A DNA stretch of 64,000 bases from Fodinibacter sp963763015 (GTDB lineage: Bacteria; Actinomycetota; Actinomycetes; Actinomycetales; Dermatophilaceae), in assembly GCA_963763015.1 (NCBI GenBank), contig CAVXML010000011.1:372001-436000 (forward strand). Reading direction: 5' to 3'. This document shows, one piece after another, positions 37,364 to 46,081 of this stretch. Each line of letters begins with the position of its first letter. Position 1 is the stretch's first letter. The notes under the pieces were generated by a model, which was not told where the DNA came from, made no database searches, and saw only the letters and a list, made by a program, of their open reading frames with translations. The position numbers and the translations under genes were made by a program.

Positions 37364-39007
37364 TCAGTGCTCCACGGCCGAGGCCACGCCGTGACCGGTG
37401 AGGCTGCGGACCTCCATCTCGGCGTACTTGCTGGCGTTGTGCTCCTTGCTCGTGACCGAGCCGAGCCAGCCGAGGAAGAACGCGAGCGGGATCGAGATCA
37501 GGCCCGGGTTGTCGAGAGGGAACCAGTGGAAGTCGATCGCCGTGTTCGTGATCATCGACGGGCTGGGACCACCCTCGACCAGCGGTGGCTTGCCCGACAC
37601 GACCGGGCTGAAGATGATCAGCACGATGGCGCTGGTCAGCCCGCCGTAGATCGAGTACAGGGCCCCACGGGTGTTGAAGCCCTTCCAGAACAGCGAGTAG
37701 AGGATCGTCGGCAGGTTGGCGCTCGCGGCGACCGCGAAGGCCAGGGCGACGAGGAACGCGATGTTCTGGTTCTTGGCGAAGATGCCGCCGATGATCGCGA
37801 TGACGCCGATGACGATCGCCGCCATGCGGGCGACCCGGACCTCCTGGTCCTGGGTCGTCTCGCCCCGCTTGAAGACCTCCTTGTAGAGGTCGTGGGCGAA
37901 GGTCGCCGACGTCACGATGGTCAGCCCGGCCACGACCGCGAGGATCGTGGCGAAGGCGATCCCGGAGATGATGCCGAGCAGCACCGACCCTCCGAGCTCG
38001 TACGCGAGCAGCGGCGCGGCCGAGTTGGCCTTGCCGGGGGCGGCCAGGATGGCCTCCGGACCGACGAGTGCCGCGGCGCCGTAGCCGACGACGAGGGTCA
38101 GCAGGTAGAACCCGCCGATGAGCCAGATCGCCCACTCGACCGACTTGCGCGCCTGCTTGCTCGTGGGCACGGTGTAGAAGCGCTGGAGCACGTGGGGCAG
38201 GCCCGCGGTTCCCAGGACGAGCGCCATCGACAGCGAGATGAAGTCGATCTTGGAGGTCGTGTTCACGCCGTACTTCAGACCCGGCTCGAAGAGCTTCTCA
38301 CCGGCCGGCGAGCCGTCGGCAGCGCCCTGGAAGAGGGCCGAGAAGCTGAAGCCGTACTCGGCGAGCACCCAGACCGTGATGATCGCGGTGCCCGCGATGA
38401 GCAACAGCGCCTTGATGATCTGCACCCACGTGGTCCCCTTCATGCCGCCGATGAGGACGTAGGCGATCATGACGACGCCGACGAGCGCGATCACCGCGTT
38501 CTGGGCGAAGTCGCCCTCCACACCGAGGAGGAGGGACACCAGGCCACCGGCTCCCGCCATCTGGGCGAGGAGGTAGAAGAACGAGACGGTGAGCACCGAG
38601 ATCGCGGTGGCGATCCTGACCGGGCGCTGCTTGAGGCGGTAGGACAGGACGTCGGCCATCGTGAACCGGCCGGTGTTGCGCATGAGCTCCGCGACGAGCA
38701 GGAGCGCGACGAGCCACGCGACGAGGAAGCCGATCGAGTAGAGGAAGCCGTCGTAGCCCTGCAGGGCGATCGCCCCGGCGATGCCGAGGAACGAGGCGGC
38801 CGAGAGGTAGTCGCCGGCGATCGCGATGCCGTTCTGGCGGCCGGAGAAGGCGCCACCGGCGGTGTAGTACTGCTCCGCGGTCTTCTTGCCGGACGCCACC
38901 TTGACGACGATCACGAGGGTGACGACGACGAACGCCGCGAAGATGCCGATGTTGAGCGCCGCATTGCCGACCTGGGTGGCCTCGGCGAACGGGAGTGCCT
39001 GTGCCAT
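37364..39007 (-). CDS. actP: Cation/acetate symporter (SSS family)
   Basis: A 547-residue sodium:solute symporter with about 13 hydrophobic segments. The SSS pattern is present: AEQYYTAGGAFSGRQNGIAIAGDYLSAASFLGIAG and GTAGLPHVLQRFYTVPTSKQARKSV, characteristic of ActP/MctC-type monocarboxylate carriers. It imports acetate (possibly pyruvate or propionate) with a cation. It follows a DUF485 gene by 1 nt, the usual yjcH-actP pairing, and acs lies 2 kb away. The substrate call rests on family and context. Confidence 0.9.
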   Translation of the reverse strand: MAQALPFAEATQVGNAALNIGIFAAFVVVTLVIVVKVASGKKTAEQYYTAGGAFSGRQNGIAIAGDYLSAASFLGIAGAIALQGYDGFLYSIGFLVAWLVALLLVAELMRNTGRFTMADVLSYRLKQRPVRIATAISVLTVSFFYLLAQMAGAGGLVSLLLGVEGDFAQNAVIALVGVVMIAYVLIGGMKGTTWVQIIKALLLIAGTAIITVWVLAEYGFSFSALFQGAADGSPAGEKLFEPGLKYGVNTTSKIDFISLSMALVLGTAGLPHVLQRFYTVPTSKQARKSVEWAIWLIGGFYLLTLVVGYGAAALVGPEAILAAPGKANSAAPLLAYELGGSVLLGIISGIAFATILAVVAGLTIVTSATFAHDLYKEVFKRGETTQDQEVRVARMAAIVIGVIAIIGGIFAKNQNIAFLVALAFAVAASANLPTILYSLFWKGFNTRGALYSIYGGLTSAIVLIIFSPVVSGKPPLVEGGPSPSMITNTAIDFHWFPLDNPGLISIPLAFFLGWLGSVTSKEHNASKYAEMEVRSLTGHGVASAVEH

Positions 39008-39008
39008 G

Positions 39009-39362
39009 TCAGTGCTCCTTCACGCCGTCGAGCTGGGCGCCCAGGCGGTCCGCCAGGGGGTCGAACTCACGGTTGGCCCAGCGGGCGTAGATGAACGTGA
39101 TCGCGAACGTGGTCACGAACTGGCCGAGGCCGAAGAGCAGGCCGACGGTGATGGTGCTTCCCTCGCCGCCGACCCGCTGCCCCATGAAGCCGGGGGCGAA
39201 GATCGACAGCAGGACGTAGAGGAAGTACCAGGCGAGGAAGAAGGCGGTCACCGGGAAGACGAAACCCCGGAACTTCTTGCGCAGGGCCTGGAACTCCTCG
39301 GTGGACTGCAGGGCGAGGTACGCGTCCTCTTGCTGCTGCTGCGTGCGAGCCTCGTTGCTCAC
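39009..39362 (-). CDS. DUF485 small membrane protein
   Basis: A 117-residue protein with two transmembrane segments (about residues 34-58 and 74-98) framed by LQSTEEFQALRKKFRGFVFP and ARWANREFDPLADRL. This is the YjcH/DUF485 family, always next to acetate symporters and presumably an accessory subunit. The GTG start has GGAGG on the minus strand a few bases upstream. Confidence 0.86.
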   Translation of the reverse strand: MSNEARTQQQQEDAYLALQSTEEFQALRKKFRGFVFPVTAFFLAWYFLYVLLSIFAPGFMGQRVGGEGSTITVGLLFGLGQFVTTFAITFIYARWANREFDPLADRLGAQLDGVKEH

Positions 39363-39596
39363 GGGTCACCTCCAGGGTCGGGTGTCCGGACGGTGCTGCC
39401 CGGCTCGTGGTCCACAGTGGGGGTCTGCCGGTTCGCGGTGGGGCGTCAGGAACAGCGTGTGCCGGTGGGCGGGTCAGCCGGTCGACGTGCGGTGAACCGC
39501 GCTGCGGCGAGCGGCATCCGTCGCGCGACGAGCGGTGAGCGGTCGCGGCCGGCAGCGCGCATGCCGGGTCTCGTCACGGACCGGCATGATGGCCTC

Positions 39597-40637
39597 GTGC
39601 GCGCACTACGGAAGGTCACGGCGGGACCCGGTCTCGAGCTCGTGGAGGTGCCCGAACCGGAGTGCGGCGACAAGGACGTGAAGGTGAGGGTGCTGCGGGC
39701 GGGGCTGTGCGGCACCGACCTCCACCTCGAGCAGTGGGACGAGTGGGCGGCGGCGACCGTGCAGGTGCCCATGACGATCGGTCACGAGTTCTTCGGCGAG
39801 GTCGTGGAGGTGGGCGCCGACGTCGACGACGTCTCGGTGGGCGACCGGGTCTCCGGCGAGGGACACATCGTCTGTGGCTCGTGCCGCAACTGCCGCGCGG
39901 GCCGACGGCACCTGTGCATCGGCACGGTGGGCGTGGGCGTCAACCGCGACGGCGCCTTCGCGGACTTCGTCGTGGTCCCCGCCACGAACGCCTGGGTGCA
40001 ACCGGCCGACCTCGACCCCGACCTCGGGGCCCTGTTCGACCCTCTCGGCAACGCGGTCCACACCGCGCTGCAGTGGCCGGTGGTCGGCGAGGACGTGGTC
40101 ATCACCGGAGCAGGGCCGATCGGGGTCATGGCCACCGCCGTCGTGCGGCACGCCGGAGCACGCCGTATCTGCGTCACCGACATGTCGGCCGAGCGCCTCG
40201 CCCTGGCCGACGCTGCCGGTGCGGATCTCGTCGTCGACGTGTCGGCCGGCGGGACGCTGGCCGCGGCGCAGGTGGCCCTGGGCATGGCGGAGGGGTTCGA
40301 CATCGGCCTGGAGATGTCAGGGGCGCCGGCCGCGGTGGAGGACCTCCTGGCCAACATGAACCACGGTGGCCGGGTCGCCATGCTGGGGCTCCCGACGGAC
40401 CGCTACGCCATCGACTGGGGGAGGGTGATCACGCACATGATCACCCTGCGCGGGATCTACGGCCGCGAGATGTGGGAGACGTGGTACCTCATGGGCTCGA
40501 TGCTCGCCTCCTCGCAGAAGCTGCGGACCGCGGTGTCGTCGGTGGTCACCGGACGGTATGCCGCGCAGGACTGGCAGGCGGCCTTCGCCGAGACGCGCTC
40601 AGGCCGGGGCGGCAAGGTCCTCCTCGACTGGAGCTGA
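39597..40637 (+). CDS. tdh: L-threonine 3-dehydrogenase
   Basis: A 346-residue zinc-dependent medium-chain dehydrogenase that oxidises threonine to 2-amino-3-ketobutyrate with NAD+. Catalytic zinc ligands are in GLCGTDLHL and TIGHEFFGEVV; the structural zinc site is CGSCRNCRAGRRHLC; the nucleotide fold is ITGAGPIGVMATAV. The C-terminal FDIGLEMSGAPAAV and YGREMWETWYLM stretches match bacterial Tdh. The GTG at 39597 begins the domain. The partner ligase gene kbl follows, which fixes the assignment. Confidence 0.9.
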   Translation: MRALRKVTAGPGLELVEVPEPECGDKDVKVRVLRAGLCGTDLHLEQWDEWAAATVQVPMTIGHEFFGEVVEVGADVDDVSVGDRVSGEGHIVCGSCRNCRAGRRHLCIGTVGVGVNRDGAFADFVVVPATNAWVQPADLDPDLGALFDPLGNAVHTALQWPVVGEDVVITGAGPIGVMATAVVRHAGARRICVTDMSAERLALADAAGADLVVDVSAGGTLAAAQVALGMAEGFDIGLEMSGAPAAVEDLLANMNHGGRVAMLGLPTDRYAIDWGRVITHMITLRGIYGREMWETWYLMGSMLASSQKLRTAVSSVVTGRYAAQDWQAAFAETRSGRGGKVLLDWS

Positions 40638-40655
40638 CCGCCCCGCCCCCACTGC

Positions 40656-40735
40656 TCCCCGACTTCGTCTGCCAGAGTGCAGGTGACACGCCGTCGGAAC
40701 GGCGTGTCACGGCATCCCCACAGACGAAGTGGGGA
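40656..40735. repeat. Nested palindrome between tdh and kbl
   Basis: An 80-nt nested foldback. The inner hairpin is a perfect 12-bp stem (GTGACACGCCGT at 40683-40694, loop CGGA, complement at 40699-40710). The outer arms are TCCCC-G-ACTTCGTCTG (40656-40671) and CAGACGAAGTGGGGA (40721-40735), pairing over 15 bp with one bulged base. An octamer copy (CGGCATCC) begins at 40710, between the inner and outer right arms. Lying inside a metabolic operon it could be an attenuator or mRNA-stability element. Confidence 0.7.
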
Positions 40736-40756
40736 AGGCGGACCGGAGGAGGCGAC

Positions 40757-41950
40757 GTGTACGGCGTGGTGAAGGACGAGCTGGCGGCGACGCTCAGCGA
40801 GATCGAGGATGCCGGGCTCTTCAAGCGCGAGCGCGAGCTCACCACCCCGCAGTCCTCGCACATCGCGACGACGGGCGGCGAGGCGCTCAACTTCTGCGCC
40901 AACAACTACCTCGGGTTCGCCGACCACCCCGAGGTGGTCGCGGCGAGCCGGGAGGCGCTCGACACGTGGGGCTTCGGCATGGCGTCGGTCCGCTTCATCT
41001 GCGGCACCCAGACCCAGCACACGCTGCTCGAGACGCGACTGGCCGAGTTCCTCGGCACCGAGGCGGCGATCCTCTACAGCTCGTGCTTCGACGCCAACGG
41101 CGGGGTGTTCGAGGTGCTCTTCGGTGCCGGCGACGCGATCGTCTCCGACGAGCTCAACCACGCGTCGATCATCGACGGCATCCGCCTCTCCAAGGCGGCG
41201 CGCTTCCGCTACCGCAACGCGGACATGACGGACCTGCGCGGCCAGCTCGAGGCCGCCCGGGCCGGGGGCGCCCATCGGGTCTGCGTGGTGACCGACGGCG
41301 TCTTCTCGATGGACGGCTCCTTCGCACCACTCGACGAGATCTGCGACCTGGCCGACGAGTTCGGCGCCATGGTGCTCGTGGACGACTCGCACGCCGTGGG
41401 CTTCATCGGCGAGACCGGCCGCGGGACGCCCGAGCTCTTCGGGGTCGTCGACCGGGTCGACATCGTCACCGGCACGCTGGGCAAGGCCCTCGGTGGGGCG
41501 TCCGGGGGGTACGTCGCCAGCCACCGCGAGGTGGTGGACCTGCTGCGTCAACGGTCGCGCCCGTACCTCTTCTCCAACTCCGTGGCCCCCTCGGTGGTGG
41601 CCGGGTCGCTCAAGGCACTGGACCTCGTGTCGGGGTCCAGCGAGGCTCGGGAGACGTTGCGCCGCAACGCGGCCCTCTTCCGCGAGCTCATGACGGATGC
41701 CGGTTTCGAGCTGCTGCCGGGCGCGCACCCCATCATCCCGGTCATGTTCCCGGGCGACGATGGGGCGCGGCGGGCCGCGGAGATGGCCGACCACATGCTC
41801 CGCGACGGCGTCTACGTCATCGCCTTCAGCTTCCCCGTCGTGCCGCGGGGCCGGGCCCGCATCCGGGTGCAGCTCTCGGCGGCCCATTCCGAGCCCGATG
41901 TGCGCGCGTGCGTCGAGGCGTTCGTGGCGGCGCGAGAGGCGGTCGGCTGA
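40757..41950 (+). CDS. kbl: Glycine C-acetyltransferase (2-amino-3-ketobutyrate CoA ligase)
   Basis: A 397-residue PLP-dependent alpha-oxoamine synthase that cleaves 2-amino-3-ketobutyrate with CoA to glycine and acetyl-CoA. Family motifs are FCANNYLGFADHPEVV, GFGMASVRFICGTQ, LVDDSHAVGFIGETGRG and the Schiff-base lysine in TGTLGKALGGASGGY. The GTG at 40757 has GGAGGAGG upstream. With tdh it completes the two-step threonine catabolic route, feeding acetyl-CoA into the same pool as acs. Confidence 0.93.
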   Translation: MYGVVKDELAATLSEIEDAGLFKRERELTTPQSSHIATTGGEALNFCANNYLGFADHPEVVAASREALDTWGFGMASVRFICGTQTQHTLLETRLAEFLGTEAAILYSSCFDANGGVFEVLFGAGDAIVSDELNHASIIDGIRLSKAARFRYRNADMTDLRGQLEAARAGGAHRVCVVTDGVFSMDGSFAPLDEICDLADEFGAMVLVDDSHAVGFIGETGRGTPELFGVVDRVDIVTGTLGKALGGASGGYVASHREVVDLLRQRSRPYLFSNSVAPSVVAGSLKALDLVSGSSEARETLRRNAALFRELMTDAGFELLPGAHPIIPVMFPGDDGARRAAEMADHMLRDGVYVIAFSFPVVPRGRARIRVQLSAAHSEPDVRACVEAFVAAREAVG

Positions 41951-41978
41951 CCGGCATCCCGGCCGGTTGGGCTTCTGC

Positions 41979-42073
41979 GCCGTCACCGTGATGGCGCGGA
42001 AGCTCCTCGATGACGCGGATGCATCCGCGTCACGACACTCCTTCCGGGCCGTCACAGGGGTGGCGCGGAAGCT
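41979..42073. repeat. Direct and inverted repeat cluster after kbl
   Basis: Between convergent kbl and the second symporter gene lie two copies of a 25-nt unit (about 41980-42004 and 42049-42073) sharing CCGTCAC and TGGCGCGGAAGCT with a few differences. Between them is a perfect 22-nt palindrome (42011-42032, half-site TGACGCGGATG). Longer arms GTGATGGCGCGGAAG and CTTCCGGGCCGTCAC pair at 13 of 15 positions around it. It may be the bidirectional terminator or an extragenic repeat element. Confidence 0.6.
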
Positions 42074-42091
42074 GCGAGCGGGCGCGACCGC

Positions 42092-43624
42092 TCAGTCGCG
42101 CAGGCGCGAGCGGGCGAGGGCGACCCGTTCGGGGGTGTGCAGCCGCACCATGGTCCGCGTGGTGCCGGCGGGGACCCGTCCCGGCGTCGCCAGCGACACG
42201 ACGACCGCGGTCGTCAGGGCGATCGGGGTGGCCCACATCGCCGGGCTGGCGAGGATGGCTCCCGCCCAGCCGCCGAGGTCGTCCACCACCATGGTCACGA
42301 GGATCGACCCGAGGGCCGTCGTACCGCCGACGACCAGACCCGCCATGGCGCCCGTGGTGGAGAGCCGCCGCCACCAGACCCCGAGCATGATCAGCGGGGC
42401 GAAGGTCGCCGCCGCCAGGGCGAAGGCCAGCCCCACCGTCGTGGCCAGCCCGAGTGGCTCGGCCATCCGGCTCAGCAGGTAGGGGGCGAGCACCGCCAGC
42501 ACCGCCGAGACCCGGAAGCCGCGGATCCCGGGGACGTCACCTCCGGCGAACCGGGCGAGCCGAGGGCGCAGCACCTCCTGGTCGATCACCCCCGTCACCG
42601 ACATCGCCAGGCCGGATGCCGTGGACAGGAACGCTGCGAACGCACCGCCGGCCAGCATCGCCGCGAGAAGCTGACCGGTGGGTCCGTCGACGAACACCTC
42701 CGGCAGGCGGAGCACGATGGTGTCGGAGCCGACTCCCTCCGGCAGGGTCGGGTAGGCGACCCGGCCGAGCGCCGCGTAGATCGGCGGGAAGAGGTAGAAG
42801 ACGCCGAGGAGGGCGATCACCGTGACGGTGGTCCGGCGGGCGCCGATCCCGTCGGGGTTGGTGTAGTAGCGCACGAGGACGTGGGGGAGACCCATCGTGC
42901 CCAGGCACAGGGCGAGGACGGTCGAGACGGTGCGGTAGGTCGGGTGGTCGTCCGGGGACGTGGGGGAGAGCGGCACGTGCCACGAGGGGTCGACCTGCGG
43001 TGCCGGTGCCCCGGACCGGAACCAGAGGGCGAGCAGCACGAAGGCGGGCACGGCGAGCGCGGTGAGCTTGATCCAGTACTGCATGGCCTGGACGAACGTG
43101 ATCGAGCGCATGCCGCCGGCGCCGACGGCCATGGCGATGACGACCATGACCACGAAGCCGCCCACCCAGGGTGGGGCCCCCGTCACCAGGGTGAGCGTGA
43201 GGCTGGCGCCCTGGAACTGGGGGATGAGGTAGAGGAAGCCGATGCCGATGACCAGGGCGGACGAGACCAGCCGGATGGAGCGCGACCCGAGCCGCGCCTC
43301 GGCGAAGTCGGGCAGCGTGTACGCACCGGACCGGCGCATGGGAGCCGCCACCACCACGAGGAGGACGAGGTAGCCCAGGGTGTAGCCGACCGGGAGCCAG
43401 ACCATGTCGACGCCCTGGGTGTAGATCAGCCCCGCCACACCGAGGAAGCTGGCTGCCGAGAGGTACTCGCCGCCGATCGCCGAGGCGTTGAGGCGAGGGG
43501 ACACCGTGCGCCCCGCGACGTAGAAGTCGCTGGTGCGGCGTGACAGCCGCAGGCCCAGCGCGCCCACCGCGAGCGTCGTGAGGCAGACGAGCACGACGGC
43601 GACGAGCGACAGCGGGTTGCTCAC
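42092..43624 (-). CDS. Sodium:solute symporter (monocarboxylate type)
   Basis: A 510-residue SSS-family carrier with about 13 membrane segments. It has FYVAGRTVSPRLNASAIGGEYLSAASFLGVAG and GTMGLPHVLVRYYTNPDG, related to the ActP/MctC group but distinct from the gene at 37364. The GTG at 43624 overlaps the stop of the small-subunit gene (GTGA), and the longer ORF to 43699 is rejected. Encoded downstream of a LytS/LytTR system, it is probably induced by its own substrate, such as acetate, pyruvate or lactate. The substrate is not readable. Confidence 0.88.
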   Translation of the reverse strand: MSNPLSLVAVVLVCLTTLAVGALGLRLSRRTSDFYVAGRTVSPRLNASAIGGEYLSAASFLGVAGLIYTQGVDMVWLPVGYTLGYLVLLVVVAAPMRRSGAYTLPDFAEARLGSRSIRLVSSALVIGIGFLYLIPQFQGASLTLTLVTGAPPWVGGFVVMVVIAMAVGAGGMRSITFVQAMQYWIKLTALAVPAFVLLALWFRSGAPAPQVDPSWHVPLSPTSPDDHPTYRTVSTVLALCLGTMGLPHVLVRYYTNPDGIGARRTTVTVIALLGVFYLFPPIYAALGRVAYPTLPEGVGSDTIVLRLPEVFVDGPTGQLLAAMLAGGAFAAFLSTASGLAMSVTGVIDQEVLRPRLARFAGGDVPGIRGFRVSAVLAVLAPYLLSRMAEPLGLATTVGLAFALAAATFAPLIMLGVWWRRLSTTGAMAGLVVGGTTALGSILVTMVVDDLGGWAGAILASPAMWATPIALTTAVVVSLATPGRVPAGTTRTMVRLHTPERVALARSRLRD

Positions 43625-44013
43625 GACGACTCGACGACCTCGGTGAAGTCCTGCTCGATGCGCTCCGCCTGCCGGGTGTACCAGCGAGCCAGGAACCACG
43701 CGGACGGGTACACGGCCACGCCGAGGACCAGCCAGGGGAATCGGATGCCGAACACCGTGAGGTCGCGTGTCCCGGGGACGAGAGCCAGGACGACGGGCAG
43801 GGCGGACAGGCCCACGGCGGTCAGCGCCAGCACCGCGACGGACAGGCGGAGCTGGGCCCGCATCAGCCCGTCGAGGTAGACCGAGCCCAGCCGGGTCTGC
43901 TCGTCGAGGTCCGTCGCCACCGGTCGCGTCCGCATCGGCACGGCACCACGGCGGGAGCTCGTGACCCGCACTCGCGCGCGCTGTGGAGGCGTGCCACCCG
44001 CGCTGGTGCTCAC
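43621..44013 (-). CDS. Small two-helix membrane protein (DUF485-like symporter partner)
   Basis: A 130-residue protein with two transmembrane segments (about residues 55-78 and 88-110), preceded by a basic N-terminal tail and ending in an acidic helix (RQAERIEQDFTEVVE). The layout and position directly before the symporter gene match DUF485/DUF4212-type partner proteins. The GTG at 44013 lies 3 nt after the regulator stop; a start further in, at the ATG of MRTRPVATDLDEQ, is also possible. It probably assists assembly or function of the symporter. Confidence 0.7.
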   Translation of the reverse strand: MSTSAGGTPPQRARVRVTSSRRGAVPMRTRPVATDLDEQTRLGSVYLDGLMRAQLRLSVAVLALTAVGLSALPVVLALVPGTRDLTVFGIRFPWLVLGVAVYPSAWFLARWYTRQAERIEQDFTEVVESS

Positions 44014-44016
44014 CGG

Positions 44017-44811
44017 TCAGGAACCGCTCGGGCGGCGGTCACCGATCGGGCGGCGGAGGAGGGTGTCGCGCAGCTCCTTGGTGTGGCGCCGGCTCACCTG
44101 GAGCTCGACGGGACCGACGACCACCGAGCATCGACCGTGGTCCATCCGCACCTCGCTGACGTGGGGCAGGGCGACCAGGGTGCTGCGGTGGATCCGGACG
44201 AACCCGTACTCGCTCCACCGCTCCTCGAGCACGCTCAGCGGCACGCGCACCAGGTGCGAGCCCGAGCCCGTGTGGAGCCGCGCGTAGTCCCCGTGAGCCT
44301 GGGCGTAGCGGATCTGGCTTCGCGCGATGAACCGGGTCACCCCACCGAGCTCCACGGGGATCGTCTCGTCCTCGAGGACCGATGACGCCGGCCCCTCGCC
44401 GTTGCCCGCCGAACCGCCCGGCCCGTGCTCGCTCTGCGCCACGACGACCCTGCGGATCGCCTCGGACAGCCGTTCCCTGCGCACCGGCTTCATGACGTAG
44501 TCGGTCGCGGCAAGGGCGAAGGCGTCGACCGCGTGCTGGTCGTGCGCGGTCACGAAGACGATCTGCGGCCGTACCGTGAAGCGTGAGATCACCCGGGCGA
44601 GCGCCATGCCGTCGAGCCCCGGCATGGAGATGTCGCTGAAGACGACGTCGACGTCACGGCCGTCGAGGACCTGCAGCGCCTCGGTCCCCGACGAGGCGGT
44701 GATCACCTCGCTGACGCGCTCGTCCTGGCCCAGCAGGTAGCCGAGATCGGTCAGGGCCGGCAGCTCGTCATCGACGACGAGCGCCGTCAGTCCCACGTCG
44801 TTGGCGGACAT
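44017..44811 (-). CDS. LytTR-family response regulator
   Basis: A 264-residue response regulator. The receiver domain (residues 8-125) has the acidic pair VVDDE, the phosphorylation site Asp60 in VVFSDISMPGLDG and a switch Lys in YVMKPV. A 25-residue Gly/Ser-rich linker leads to the LytTR DNA-binding domain (about 150-250; IRYAQAHGDYARLHTGSG, FVRIHRSTLVAL). It is encoded between its sensor kinase and the symporter genes. LytTR proteins bind imperfect direct repeats; I could not place such sites with confidence. Confidence 0.9.
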   Translation of the reverse strand: MSANDVGLTALVVDDELPALTDLGYLLGQDERVSEVITASSGTEALQVLDGRDVDVVFSDISMPGLDGMALARVISRFTVRPQIVFVTAHDQHAVDAFALAATDYVMKPVRRERLSEAIRRVVVAQSEHGPGGSAGNGEGPASSVLEDETIPVELGGVTRFIARSQIRYAQAHGDYARLHTGSGSHLVRVPLSVLEERWSEYGFVRIHRSTLVALPHVSEVRMDHGRCSVVVGPVELQVSRRHTKELRDTLLRRPIGDRRPSGS

Positions 44812-44832
44812 GTGAGGAGCCTACGACCTGAC

Positions 44833-46029
44833 CTACGACGCTGCATGGATGCCGGGAGCGAACTTGGGCACCCGGAACGTCACCTTGGTCCCCGCCCCCT
44901 CGGCGGTCTCGACGACGAGGCCGAAGTCGTCGCCGTAGACCTGGCGGAGCCGGGCGTCGACGTTGCCCAGGCCCACCGACTCCCTTGCGTCGGCGCCGTC
45001 GAGGATGGTGCGGATGCGGTCGGGGTCGGCGCCGACACCGTCGTCCTCGATGGAGATCTCGGCCTCGGAGCCCCGGTCCTGCGCGGTGATGGTGACGTGG
45101 CCGGTGCCCTCCTTCGTCGCAAGTCCGTGGCGTACGGCGTTCTCCACGAGGGGCTGCACAGCGAGGTAGGGAACGGTCACCGGCAGCACCTCCGGCGCGA
45201 TGAGAAGCGAGATCTCGAGCCGGTCACCGAACCGGGCCTGCTCGAGCACGAGGTAGCGCTCGACGTTCCGCAGCTCCTCGGCGAGCGTGGTGAAGGGCCC
45301 ACCGGTGCGCAGCGCGTAGCGGGTGAAGTCGGCGAAGTCCAGGAGCAGCTCGCGCGCACGGTCGGGGTCGGTACGCACGAAGGACGCGATGGCGGCGAGG
45401 CTGTTGTAGATGAAGTGGGGGCTGATCTGGGCCCGCAGGGCTCGCAGCTCGGCCTCCATGACCCGGGTCCGCGTCCGGGCCAGCTCGGCGAGCGCGAGCT
45501 GGCTGGACACCCAGGCGGCCACCTCCTCGGTGGCGCGCGCGAGGCCGGGGGAGGGATGCTCGGTCCACGCCGTGAGCGTGCCCACGACGAGGTCGTCCAT
45601 GACGAGTGGCGCGGTCACCGCCGTGCGCACCGGGCAGTCGGGATCGGCGCAGGTGACGGCGGCCCCCTCGTGCACCACCGTGCGCCCGGTCGTGCGGGTC
45701 TGTTCGGCCAGGTCGAGTGCCCCCCTGCGGTGGTGCTCTCCGGTGCCGGTCCACGAGAGCACGCTGCCGGAGTCGGCCAGGGAGACCGCATGGGCACCGA
45801 GGATGGACAGCAGGTGCCGGCCGGCGCGTTCGGCGGCTTCGGGAGTCAGCCCGTCGCCGAGGTGCTGGGAGGCGAGGGATGCCGTGTGCAGCGTCTCGTA
45901 CGTCGCCCGGTCCACCTCGGAGAGGAAGCCGCGCCGGCGGCTCCGCCGCAGGAGCCAGACCGCCAGCCAGAGCAGGAGCATCGTGCCCGCGACGAGGACC
46001 GCCGTCGGCCAGTGGATGCCTTCGCCCAT
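44833..46029 (-). CDS. LytS-type sensor histidine kinase
   Basis: A 398-residue kinase with a single N-terminal membrane helix (about residues 8-27), a GAF-like sensory domain (about 45-170) and a His_kinase plus HATPase module. The phosphoacceptor region is LRAQISPHFIYNSLAAIASF (His near residue 204) and the ATP lid regions are LVENAVRHGL and DDGVGADP. GAF holds a CADPDC pair of cysteines that could bind metal or sense redox. The gene lies 21 nt upstream of the regulator gene. The longer ORF to 46557 crosses the divergent thioesterase gene and is rejected. Confidence 0.88.
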   Translation of the reverse strand: MGEGIHWPTAVLVAGTMLLLWLAVWLLRRSRRRGFLSEVDRATYETLHTASLASQHLGDGLTPEAAERAGRHLLSILGAHAVSLADSGSVLSWTGTGEHHRRGALDLAEQTRTTGRTVVHEGAAVTCADPDCPVRTAVTAPLVMDDLVVGTLTAWTEHPSPGLARATEEVAAWVSSQLALAELARTRTRVMEAELRALRAQISPHFIYNSLAAIASFVRTDPDRARELLLDFADFTRYALRTGGPFTTLAEELRNVERYLVLEQARFGDRLEISLLIAPEVLPVTVPYLAVQPLVENAVRHGLATKEGTGHVTITAQDRGSEAEISIEDDGVGADPDRIRTILDGADARESVGLGNVDARLRQVYGDDFGLVVETAEGAGTKVTFRVPKFAPGIHAAS

Positions 46030-46081
46030 GGCCTCACCATAGGGTCGGGTCCGGACGCCCTGACTGCGAACGGAGGTACCC

